Position numbers and translations under genes: made by a program
Source of the DNA: Cepaea nemoralis
Lineage: Eukaryota; Mollusca; Gastropoda; Stylommatophora; Helicidae
Direction of reading: 5' to 3'
DNA length: 64,000 nucleotides
Assembly (NCBI GenBank): GCA_014155875.1
Contig: JACEFZ010002092.1
Coordinates: 648,501 to 712,500 of the forward strand
The notes under the pieces: generated by a model
Told to the model about the DNA's origin: nothing
The model's input: the letters and a program-made list of their open reading frames with translations, nothing else
Database searches by the model: none
Part shown: positions 45,318-53,145 of the stretch, piece after piece
How positions within the stretch are numbered: the stretch's first letter is position 1
Layout of the letters: every line of letters begins with the position of its first letter

Positions 45318-48300
45318 CATATCCATTACAGGACGTTACAGTCAACCCCGGCATTTTTCGGACTGTTTGTGATTTCTTGGTAAGTTTCTGTCCAGTAGTT
45401 TGCCATTGCCTTCTGAACGACCGGCACTCATACCATTGTACGAAAACCAATGCAGCTTCATATAGTAGAGATGTAACCAGGTCACGATTCAACACAGTGC
45501 ACACTGGGATTGGGCCTGGGTTGTTGATGTGTCCTCCCCAGGTTTGAGATATTGCATTGTCAACAGACTTCAACCCAAAGCCCAGTGGGAAGCCGGTGGG
45601 GTGGGGTGGATTATTTCCTTATCTTTATGAATGAGCTAACACACTATTGTCTTGGAATATATTACAGAATAAAGTGTACCCTAGGGAAGCCGAGCCTAGA
45701 GATGTGAAGTTCAGAGGTCGAGTGAGAGTTCAGTTACGTAATGAAGACGGTACTCCTGTGCAGCCTCAGTTTCCTAACAGTGAGCAGAGCCTTGTTATTA
45801 TTGTTTCCATTTGGTGAATGTTATCTGTTGTGATGAAAGTCTATTACTATTAGTACTATCTTTTCAAAAAAATTGGACAGATATTTGTCCTTGTGTAGAG
45901 GACATTAAAATCTTTCATTTTTGAGAAGTACAGGGTGACGGCATGGCCTTTCCTAACCTCACTAAAGGAAACACCATGGAGATGAGAGAAACCTTACATA
46001 GAGTAGCAACTTCATAAGAGGGATATACATTTAAAGACTTGAAATTTGCAGAGTTCTTCATTAGGGAAAACTAGCAGATAATGTCAAATAAGAATAGCAG
46101 TGCGACAGGGATGCACTTTCTTACTTTTATTATTTTTAATGATTATAGGCTGGATTATGAAGACAGTAATAACTACAACCAAAAATGAAATTCTTCGGAC
46201 TGGCAGGGCAACTTGGTTTTGCAGCTGCCAAGTTCCTGTCTCACATACAAAATTAGATGCAGGATAAACACTTGATGGGAAGTCTAAACAGTTAGGTGTA
46301 AAAATTCATAATGAAGAGACAAACATAATGAGAATAAATCTAGCAAATAACCCAATTTCCTTTGGTGAAATCTCCCTTCAAGACATAGAATTATACATCT
46401 ATTTAAGTAGTAATATTGACAAAGATGAGAGAAGTGATAGAGATATTAAAATAAGAATACTTCTTCTTCTGCGTTCATCCAGAATGTTTTTTTCAGACGC
46501 AATTGTGTTGTGTCCAGTTATGCGCTCGTAGGCCGACACATCTGACTTCAGCGGGCATTTGTTGACCTGGTGTTTTGAAGGACTTTCGGCTCTTACTGTA
46601 GTGGGGCTTTGTTTTACTCAGGCACAGTTTACCATAAATAAGAATACAAAAGATGAGATGTGCTTTCATTAGGAAATTTGGAGACGTCAAAAGAAGTTTA
46701 ACATAGTACCAAACATTGAATATTTAACTCTGAACTGAAATAGGTGCTACTGTATGGAGCAGAAACACGGAGAACCACTCAAATAATTTATAACTGACTA
46801 CATACGTTCATTCACTGGTGATTTCCTAGAAAAGAAGAACTCAATTGGTCTGACAGAATCATGAATGCGGGGCGTAGGGAATATACTAGAAATTCCAGCA
46901 AATGAAAAGGTGAGAAAAAGACTCCGATGCTGGGTAGCACACACACTGAGAAACCCTGATAATTGTATAGCTAGACTAGAAAGTTCTTGTTAGAGCCCAG
47001 GGCAAACAGAAGAGAGGGAGACCTAAAAAACACACACAGAAGAGAATTGGAACATAGATGTATAACAAGGGGAGGGGGGGGGGGCATGGAAAGAGCTGCA
47101 GGAAATATGCAAAAGATAGGATGGCTTGGTTTCAGGGTCTGTGCTCCAACAGGGAATAAAGTGCAGAAGAAAAAGACACAGCTACAGATACACAGTGTAT
47201 TTTTAATGACTGTGCAGTGTTTGAAAATATTGCCGGCCCAAGTTTTGAATTTACCTGTTATGTTATGTTGCATGAACTTTACAGAGGGTGAATACAAAAC
47301 TTGGACTGGCAATATTTTCAAACACTGCACAGTCATTAAAAATACACCCTGTATTTCCTACAGAAATATGTACATGCGCTGCAAGCACCTCATACTGTAG
47401 AACACATACTACATACAACATTGTACCAAATATAGCTCAGACAGGTCTGCTCTATAGCTGGGTGTAATAAACCCACTGTCAAATACAATAGACCTCTGCT
47501 GGATCTGCAGAAAACAGTGCAGTTCATAGAGGAAACAAAATTACAGATGTGGTTACAAGGGAATGAAAAGAAGAAGAGGAGGAGGAAGGGACATATTATG
47601 TTCACGGTCCACATTTATGAGTCTGTCAGGTCACAAGTAACTCAAGGTACTAAGTGTAAGCATTCCTGGATTAGAGCATGGCCCATTAATGTTGATTTAT
47701 TTGATGCCGTGACGCTAACAATTTATGGTTTTTCTTCATCATCATCATCACGTGCCATGCTGAGTAGTGTAAGTAATTATGTCCCTCCACAGTGATGTGT
47801 TCTCTTGTTAAGTTCGACCCGCTGATCATCGTCTGTGCCACTTTGCTAACCAAGCCAGCATTTTTTCCCCCTTCTGTTAATATACTAAAGTCAAGAGCCA
47901 GGAGATTCGTTTGCATTGGGATTTACCTCATCTGGCTTGATTTATCTTCCCAGAATGGCAGGTCACTTGTAGAGAGTATCACACAAAGTGCAGACTCTGC
48001 AGCTACAGCAATAACCCCCTGAAAAATTGCAATTGTAGTTTGATCGATGCAGCTCGAAGAATGAACCCATGACCTTCAGAGCATGAGGCAGATGACTTAA
48101 CCACTTTGCCACAGAAGTTCAAACACTGATCATTGTCTGTGTTACTTTGCTGTCCCAATCATACTTGTATCCCTCTGTGTTAACTTCTGTCTCTAATACC
48201 CTTAGTGTTTCCAGTTGTTTCAAGATTGTTTAGACTCTTTCTGCTCATAATGTGACTAAAGAATGTCTGTATAGTTGCATTCAGTCTCTGAATTTTCTTT

Positions 48301-48651
48301 GTTGCAATGATCCTTGGCTGAGCCAAGTGGTCTGTGTATTATGTTTTCATTCATAGTCAATGCATGAGATTGTTTATTATTCAGCCTCTTGTTGTACTCC
48401 ATGTTTGTAACAGCTGTATAGCCAGATGATAACAGCCTCACTGAAGTTTGCTTGTGACCTGAGACAGATGATGACACATGATTTAGCTTTCACATTCTCT
48501 GATTTTAGGAATGTCTCTTCTGCTGTATCTGGGCCAGACAATCCCTAAACTGAAGTCAAGACCCCAGTCGTCTAGTCAGTCACAGCAACAGCAGCAGCAG
48601 CAACAACAGCAGTCCTCATCTAAAGGCCAGAAGAAGAAGGGGCGCAAGTGA
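36307..48651 (+). CDS. SRP19: Signal recognition particle 19 kDa protein (SRP19), five exons
   Basis: SRP19 binds the tips of helices 6 and 8 of SRP RNA and lets SRP54 dock, so that ribosomes making secretory proteins reach the ER. Joining 36307-36392, 40794-40869, 43335-43406, 45668-45779 and 48509-48651 gives 162 residues; the human protein has 144. The core is plain: DRERWVCIYPAYIN, KKTLKEGRRVPKSKAIENP, EIRDVCIAAGL, ENKVYPRE, FRGRVRVQLRNEDGTP and IPKLKSR. The tail is serine/glutamine-rich with ten Q, then a lysine cluster (KGQKKKGRK), as in other SRP19 proteins. All four introns are GT-AG with matching phases (2, 0, 0, 1). No frame break is seen. Introns hold LINE, SINE and array sequence. 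This is a single-copy housekeeping gene, expected to be expressed everywhere. Confidence 0.95.
36856..36950 (+). mobile_element. tRNA-like SINE head
   Basis: GAGTGGCTAGAATTAC (A-box region) is followed by CTGGGTTCAAATCC, a good B box. No second copy of the body was found in the window. The stretch 36400-36850 between exon 1 and this head shows nothing else. Confidence 0.45.
37055..37830 (+). mobile_element. LINE-B copy 2 (5'-truncated), in SRP19 intron 1
   Basis: From GATGACGAAGTGAA onward it tracks LINE-B copy 1 (35240-35995) with only scattered substitutions. It includes IRWAGHLTRMPDHRLPKRIF and the C2H2 finger CPHCQRTFRAKIGLISHLRT. The frame is open from 37344 to 37817. The near-identity with copy 1, only about 1.3 kb away, points to recent insertion or local duplication. 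Confidence 0.85.
38186..38430 (-). mobile_element. LINE-I 3' fragment, older copy
   Basis: The order matches 22260-22500: CCTGTTTACAG, GCATTTGTTGAC, AGAACAGCCA and GGTCAGCCCTCAAGGGAA. Divergence is higher than in the other fragments. It lies in SRP19 intron 1. Confidence 0.65.
38450..38740 (+). mobile_element. SINE-1 copy, near full length
   Basis: Head ATCAGCGTGGCCGAATGG, B box GGGGTTCAACCCC, body GACTTGGGGGTATAAATTAC and tail TTCAGTTCAAAGTGAGCGAG before an A-run. It lies in SRP19 intron 1. From 38740 to 39256 I see no known element. Confidence 0.8.
39257..40351. repeat. 44-bp tandem array, 25 copies, in SRP19 intron 1
   Basis: Each unit runs GATGCATCCTCTCACTGAAA, GAACAAGT, A or G, CTAGCATGCTGAAAT. 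Twenty-four units are complete and the last stops after 39 bases. All are identical except one A/G site: G in copies 3-4, 10-11 and 16-18, A elsewhere. Each unit contains two perfect 8-bp palindromes, GATGCATC and AGCATGCT, and the spacing from one unit to the next is GAAAT. Exon 2 of SRP19 starts 442 bp further on. Confidence 0.95.
40490..40706 (+). mobile_element. SINE-2 copy, in SRP19 intron 1
   Basis: Contains TTCAGAAAGCAATGGCAAAC, GAACAGTAAACTTGC, AAAAATGCTGGAGTTGACTG and TGTAAAGGATATGCAACTAA, shared with the other SINE-2 copies. Confidence 0.7.
40794..40869 (+). CDS. SRP19: SRP19 exon 2
   Basis: It follows TTTCTGTTTCAG and encodes WVCIYPAYINCKKTLKEGRR-VPKSK, the RNA-binding start of the SRP19 fold. 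It ends before GTACAAG in phase 0. An alternative GTAAGG donor five bases earlier would break the frame. Confidence 0.95.
41060..41520 (+). mobile_element. LINE-K decayed fragment, in SRP19 intron 2
   Basis: Translation with shifts gives IFPMVIYGYKTWINNKLAEK, RILKIHWMEEKQ and KNFGHVKR-like residues, the C-terminal region of an RTE-like LINE. It is AT-rich and heavily mutated. The rest of intron 2 to 42960 shows nothing recognisable. Confidence 0.55.
42966..43240 (+). mobile_element. SINE-3-like copy, in SRP19 intron 2
   Basis: The tRNA-like head has GTGGCATAGTAGTTAG and CTGTGTTCAATCCCC. The body includes GACTGTGAGGATCGACCC. It is related in layout to 49482-49810. Confidence 0.5.
43335..43406 (+). 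CDS. SRP19: SRP19 exon 3
   Basis: It follows TTGTTGTAG and encodes AIENPVCGEIRDVCIAAGLT-LGVE, 24 codons in phase 0 at both ends, before GTGAGAATG. Confidence 0.95.
43470..43830 (-). mobile_element. LINE-C copy 5: 3' end, in SRP19 intron 3
   Basis: Reverse complement of the LINE-C tail: CTGATAAGTGTGGGTGGTCA, then TGTGGCCATACC and CATCCATGGTTTTCTTCGCA. It is followed directly by repeat R. Confidence 0.65.
43830..44240. repeat. Repeat R copy 2, interrupted by a LINE-I fragment
   Basis: Shares landmarks with 30640-31320 (AGCCATTGTCTCTATA, GGGTACTCCAC, GGTGCCTTACTTCTCCTTT). A 119-bp LINE-I fragment with target duplication is inserted at 43968. Confidence 0.55.
43968..44086 (-). mobile_element. 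LINE-I 3' fragment (119 bp)
   Basis: Flanked by TAACCGACTATCT at 43955-43967 and 44087-44099, a perfect 13-bp duplication. The CTTCTTCTTC tail and CCTGTTTACAGCAGAGCTGC match the LINE-I terminus. Confidence 0.85.
44615..44904 (-). mobile_element. SINE-1 copy, full length
   Basis: The minus strand carries the head GGTCAGCATGGCCGAATGG, B box GGGGTTCAACCCC and tail GAACTCAAGCG with a CGAGCG run before a poly-A. Confidence 0.8.
44945..45122 (-). repeat. Two tandem tRNA-like SINE heads
   Basis: Two copies about 87 bp apart read on the minus strand TAGCGCAGTGGCCAGC (A box) and AAGTGTTCAAATCTCC (B box). The copies differ slightly. Neither forms a convincing functional tRNA. Confidence 0.6.
45287..45570 (-). 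mobile_element. SINE-2 copy with (CTAA)n tail
   Basis: The minus strand runs from the head near 45570 to GACTGTAACGTCCTGTAATG and GATATGTAACTAACTAAC. The tail is seven CTAA units (45287-45317). This copy shows best that SINE-2 ends in a CTAA microsatellite. Confidence 0.75.
45668..45779 (+). CDS. SRP19: SRP19 exon 4
   Basis: It follows ATATTACAG and encodes NKVYPREAEPRDVKFRGRV-RVQLRNEDGTP and on to QFPN, plus one base, before GTGAGC. Confidence 0.95.
46075..47185 (+). mobile_element. LINE-J decayed RT fragment, in SRP19 intron 4
   Basis: Starts in RT (VRQGCTFLLLLF) and continues with IMRINLANNPISFGE and SSNIDKDERSDRDIKIRI. After a LINE-I insertion it reaches the basic end GRPKKHTQKRIGT and GWLGF. 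Many stops. A second, shorter copy is at 58430-58690. Confidence 0.7.
46461..46635 (-). mobile_element. LINE-I 3' fragment (175 bp) in LINE-J
   Basis: Flanked by AAATAAGAATAC at 46449-46460 and 46636-46647. It carries TTCTTCTTCTGCGTTCATCC and GGGCATTTGTTGACC. Confidence 0.85.
47191..47351. mobile_element. TA-flanked MITE with long inverted arms (161 bp)
   Basis: The two ends are reverse complements over about 55-60 bases (GTGTATTTTTAATGACTGTG; centre TTTGAAAATATTGCC) around a loop of about 45. TA lies directly outside both ends (47189-47190, 47352-47353). The right end is CACCCTG; the left has decayed to CACAGTG. This fits a Tc1/mariner-type MITE. Confidence 0.75.
48045..48115 (-). mobile_element. 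tRNA-like SINE head
   Basis: The minus strand has TGTGGCAAAGTGGTTAAG and CATGGGTTCATTCTTCG, like pol III A and B boxes. The body to its left (47750-48045) is not shared with another copy here. Confidence 0.5.
48509..48651 (+). CDS. SRP19: SRP19 exon 5 and stop
   Basis: It follows CTGATTTTAG. The first two bases complete an R codon, then MSLLLYLGQTIPKLKSRPQ leads to a serine/glutamine run (ten Q) and GQKKKGRK before TGA at 48649-48651. The CAG/CAA run could vary in length among individuals. Confidence 0.95.
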
Positions 48652-48881
48652 AAAAACTCAAATTGACATCAGTTCTGTGCATGGTTCCAGGATGTTCATA
48701 ATTTTGTTGTGATTTCAGTTTTGGGTTTAAAGTTGTTTGCAAATTGAGTTGTAGACATTGTCTGTTCTTGTTTAAAATCTGATGCTGAATTGCCTGGTGG
48801 TTAAAAGGTGTTTGGTAATTCATTATATGCATCCTTGCACATATTTGTCTAGGTAGAAACTTTGTGAAAGAAAATAGATAT

Positions 48882-48951
48882 AATAAAATATTAAGTCATT
48901 GATTCTCTCATCAGCATCTAATTAATATTTCTTGTTGTCTTTTATAATAAA
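48882..48951 (+). terminator. SRP19: SRP19 poly(A) signals
   Basis: AATAAA occurs at 48882-48887, about 230 bp after the stop codon, and again at 48946-48951. A LINE-I 3' fragment starts at 48962; its target duplication overlaps the second signal. Confidence 0.65.
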
Positions 48952-48961
48952 ACTTCCTTAA

Positions 48962-49109
48962 CCGGGAAGGTTAACCCGGTCAACAAATGCCTGCAGAAGT
49001 CGGATGTGTCGGCCTAACGGCGCAAGAACACAGCTCTGCTGTAAACAGGCACGACGCAATCACATCCACAAAAAAAAACTCCGGATGAACGCAGCAGAAG
49101 AAGCAGAAG
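48962..49109 (+). mobile_element. LINE-I 3' fragment (148 bp) just past the SRP19 poly(A) signal
   Basis: Flanked by AAACTTCCTTAA at 48950-48961 and 49110-49121. Plus-strand orientation, starting CCGGGAAGGTTAACCCGGTC and ending in GAAGAAGCAGAAG. From 49130 to 49480 I see nothing. Confidence 0.85.
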
Positions 49110-49481
49110 AAACTTCCTTAAAGTTTTGGAACATCTCAGAGTTCTTTTTATTTGCACTAGAGACTTGAAGGAATGTTTAGAATCATAGACCTGTTGAAAT
49201 ATTTGGTCTTATTTAATGGTATGAGGTGTTTGTAATATTGTATACATATACTCGTACATACGCATGTGTCATAAGTTGGATATTATGTAATTTGCAGACA
49301 GGACCTAGCAAGGTAAACTCTATCGATATATTGAGGGTTCATAAAGACATCACAACTGGTAGTATGATATCGGTTTTAAGATTTTCTGTCATAATTTGAC
49401 CATTTTGTATGTTTCTGACTGAAGTTTTCAATATCAGCTTCTCCAGTGTCTGGTGCTTTAGTCAGGTGCATAACCATCTAG

Positions 49482-49810
49482 AAGCTGTGGTGGCACAGTG
49501 GCTTGCGTGCTTACCTGCCGGCCCGGTGGTCCTGTGTTTCACATCCTCCTCAAGGCGGGGATTTTTAAAAACAAATTGACCGGTACTCCCATGTCATGCC
49601 TGCCTAAGATGAGTGCCAGGAAATGATCTGGGAAGTAAAGATGACACGATATATTGGCCACATCACTCATGGTCTGCTGATGCTTCCCCGTTCACCCTTG
49701 GATATTGACCACATCACCCATGGTCTGCTGATGCTTCCCCGTTCACCCTCCTACATATCCCTGAGTCTAACAGCCTCGTAAGGTGGTAAAACTCTAAAAC
49801 TATGTTGCAG
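49482..49810 (+). mobile_element. SINE-3-like copy with internal duplication
   Basis: Head GTGGTGGCACAGTGGCTTGC. A segment of about 55 bp (CCACATCAC.CATGGTCTGC, TGATGCTTCCCCGTTCACCC) is present twice, at about 49660-49690 and 49712-49750. From 49810 to 50530 the sequence is AT-rich without features. Confidence 0.55.
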
Positions 49811-50538
49811 AGCAGGGGAAACCCAAAAAGAGGATTCATTGATACTTTTAGAAAAACACTGATCTCTTGAAGGCCAGTTTATATCCATGCTTAACATTGT
49901 ACATGTTAAGGTTTGCATAAAAGAAAACCTCTCTTTGTATGTTTCATAAAGATGAGGAAAATATATTTAGTAAATTGTAATCTTGTTTGCTAATACAGAC
50001 AGATGGTACGTCTGAAGAGTTTGCTAATTTGTGTTCTGGTAATGGCTGGAGAGACATCATTTATCAATGTGAGCATACACTTTAAAATATTTTGTGTCTG
50101 TAAATTTGTTTTATTATTTTATTGGTCGAGGTAAAACATCTGTATCAATTGTGTGTCATTTTCATATTTTAACTTCCATATTTTGATCAATAAATATGTT
50201 CTGCAACTTGTGGTTTTTGTGTTATTCATGTTTTTGTCTCTCAATGTGTGTGTGTTTGGATGCTGTCTTGTTGCATTCAGCTGTTGCCTTAATTGATGTT
50301 CCATTTGCATTTTTGCTAATCACAGTATTGTTAACTTATTATAGTCCATGGCGTGTGGCATTGGTGGTCATGTCTGTCCACAGTCTTCTGTCTCTTGTTC
50401 TGCCAATCATTTTTAATACTGTCATTAGCTTATGGTAAAGTAAAGCAGTCATGGTAGAATGAATAAAGAGCATATGGTTCATCAGCTTTTTGTCATTTTC
50501 TTGTCTTCATCATAAAACAAGAGATAAAATTACAAACA

Positions 50539-50795
50539 GGTTAGTATGGCTGAAGTGATAAGAGCGCTCACCCTTAAACTTCCGGTTTGCTGATGTGAAG
50601 GTAGTGGGTTCAATCCCAACACTGGTCAGTTGGACTAAAATGTTGACTTCTCGTCCTTGACTTGGGGATGTACATTACAAGTATCTCAGAAGTCAGAGTG
50701 CGTTTGCCTGATGGCGAAGGACACAGGTAATAGGGAAAGCTAATCCACATGCAAAAACCAGTCCAGTGCACTAGAAGTAGTGACGTGTATGGGCA
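50539..50795 (+). mobile_element. SINE-1 copy
   Basis: Head GGTTAGTATGGCTGAAG, B box GTGGGTTCAATCCC, body CTTGACTTGGGGATG. The tail is truncated after GTGTATGGGC. Confidence 0.75.
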
Positions 50796-50999
50796 AAATT
50801 TTCTTTACAAACAATGGGAAACAACCATGAGATAATGATACAATTTTAAAAACAATAAAATAAAGTATCATTGCTCAACATGGTTACCTCAAGTGTACAA
50901 GGTATATGAAAAGTAATTTTTTCTGTTGATGTTTGTATTTGAAGAGCATTTAGCTGCATCACCCTTTTGATCTACATAATATCCAGTATATTTTTGCAG

Positions 51000-51310
51000 T
51001 CTCTGACCTACTGGGCTGTCACTCCTCAAAGAACATACCAGATTCCACTTTCTGAAGCATACTTTGAGTTTACAAACCTCTATTCATCAACTTCTATTGT
51101 CCTGCTAGATGTAGTAGTGTATGCTAAACTTCCCCTTTTTAAACAGTGTTTATTTGTCTTTTCAATAAAGCTGCACCCACTCATTTTACCTCTTAGTACA
51201 GACCCATCGGTGAACATAATTACATCACCGAGGAGCGCATTTTCTTCTATCAGCCGTTGCACGTATGCTTCTGGAATACCTGTTGCCCATTCTCGGCGTC
51301 TCTATCAAAT
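51000..51310 (-). mobile_element. LINE-E RNase H fragment
   Basis: The minus frame 51262-51080 reads MFTDGSVLRG (catalytic D in TDGS) and SLAYTTTSSRTIEVDE, aligned with LINE-E (VIYTDGSVVRR, FALTTSSLTMEV). The flanking 51310-51900 holds nothing clear. Confidence 0.7.
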
Positions 51311-51904
51311 GTAAGTTTGGTTCAGTGTGAAATAATCAACATTGCTTTCTGATCATCTCAATATGTGTTCCAATCTCCTCTATAATAAAATGTCCATTTC
51401 TCCTGCTGCCCTTTGTCTCATTTTGGCCAGGTTGTCCTAATTTTTGCTATCTCCAGCTCACTCTATGCTATCCCTTTGTTATTAATCTATGTCTCTAAAA
51501 TTATCTTGTGTGTGTATTTTTAAGTCTCTCTCCATTTTACTTTCTCTGTGAATTATAGAAAAAGGATTTTCTAGTTATACTATTGTCATGCTTTCTCAGG
51601 GTTTGTTCTATCCAACACTAGCATCCTGTCCTCATCTATTGATTCTAGTTCTCTCCCTAAGCTAGCACGACTGCATACAGCAACTAATTGTGTCTGGGGG
51701 TGTTGATTGAGCCGTCTACACACAGACTTGACTCCTTGCGTGGATTTATTCAATGTTTGGCTGGATGTTGTTTTCTTCACGATGAGTTTATTTCTTACGT
51801 CATGGATAGAAGGTTAGTGTTACTTTTCCGTACTTCCCTTATGGGCCGCAGTAACACACGGGCAATTTATTGTCATTTACAATGTAAATGTTTTTTTTTT
51901 TGCA

Positions 51905-52130
51905 TGTCCTTTTTACAGGACATTGCTGTCAACACCAGCATTTTACTGCTGGTTAGGTGTCTTGGCAAGTTTACGTTCAGTAATTTGCCATTGCTTTCTG
52001 AATGACCCACTCCCATACCAACTCGTTATAACCCAGCGCAACGCGGTCTGCTGCCAAATCTGTCACAGCTGTGTTGTGAACGGGCTTACGAATCGCGTCT
52101 GTAAGTCCTTCACCACGGGGAAAATAATAT
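51905..52130 (-). mobile_element. SINE-2 copy
   Basis: Plus-strand landmarks are CTTTTTACAGGACATTGCTG, GTAATTTGCCATTGCTTTCT and CTGCCAAATCTGTCACAGCT. The stretch 52130-52390 shows nothing. Confidence 0.7.
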
Positions 52131-52397
52131 GTCCACGTGTTATATAGAGCTAGTTATCTTAGACATCTAGAGAAAATAAAACTGAGGCAAATGTAAGACG
52201 AAGTTGGGTAAACTTTCTTCTGTGCCTCTGTGTTGGGAGAGGTGTTTAAGCAGGAGAGCGGTACTCCGCTCGTAAGAAATTTTCTTTAACATTTTCTCAT
52301 TTGTCTCCCTTGGTAGAGAAGAGCTCAGTTTAACGGGTTAGCATTGTTTGTTAGGAGCATTGTGCAACCCGTTCACAAACTAATATGTGTGGCTTAT

Positions 52398-52590
52398 GTC
52401 AGCATGGCCGAAAGTATAAGAGAGCTCGCTCTTAAACTTCCTATGCTGTGATTGCGTTCAGTTGGATTAAATTGTTGACTTGGCGAGGCTATCCCGACCA
52501 ACAAATGCCGGCAAGTCGGAAGTGTTAGCGGAAAGGTGCGAATATCACACCGCTGTAAGCAGACACAAGGCAAATTACTTCTAGTATAGA
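52398..52590 (+). mobile_element. SINE-1 head joined to a LINE-I 3' fragment
   Basis: GTCAGCATGGCCGAAAG opens a truncated SINE-1. At about 52481 the sequence changes to LINE-I 3' sequence (CCAACAAATGCCGG, GTCGGAAGTG, CTGTAAGCAGACAC). Confidence 0.6.
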
Positions 52591-52713
52591 TCTTCCGTGT
52601 GTTATCCTGGTCCATAAGGGAAGCAAGGACTGCAACTTATCATGTATGTCAAAAAAGGCCACAAAGGAAGGTTGGTGTTAATCTGGCTACACCAACCAGT
52701 AGAACACTTTTGC

Positions 52714-52856
52714 TACAAAACCCAGCCACTCATAAGTTCTTATACAAAACCCAGCCAGTCATAAGTTCTAATACAAAACCCAGCCAATCATAAGTTCTTG
52801 TACAAAACCCAGCCAATCATAAGTTCTTGTACAAAACCCAGCCAATCATAAGTTCA
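52714..52856. repeat. 29-bp tandem repeat, five copies
   Basis: The unit is TACAAAACCCAGCCAATCAT then AAGTTCTTG. The last three copies are nearly identical. Just downstream, at about 52945-52985, is an AAT run. Confidence 0.9.
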
Positions 52857-53023
52857 TAACCAAGTCTAAAAATGTCTTGACGTTAGTTGGTTGAGGGCTT
52901 GGCAATCTGGGAGATGACAAAAGAAGATTAAAGCGACTGAAGAGCAATAATAATAATAATAATATAATAATAATAATAATAAAACAAACGAAGAAGTAAA
53001 GCACTCCAATTAGTGTTTCTCAT

Positions 53024-53024
<1 letters not shown>

Positions 53025-53056
<32 letters not shown>
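53025..53056. repeat. Poly-C run (32 bases)
   Basis: An uninterrupted run of C, about 90 bp before the 69-bp array. Runs of this length are often mis-sized in assemblies. Confidence 0.95.
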
Positions 53057-53145
53057 TTGTTTTTTACACATGCAAATACGCACCCTGCCTTGCCTGCTCT
53101 GTTTTGATGAAAGAATTCATTCGTTCCAACATCTACTGGAAACAT

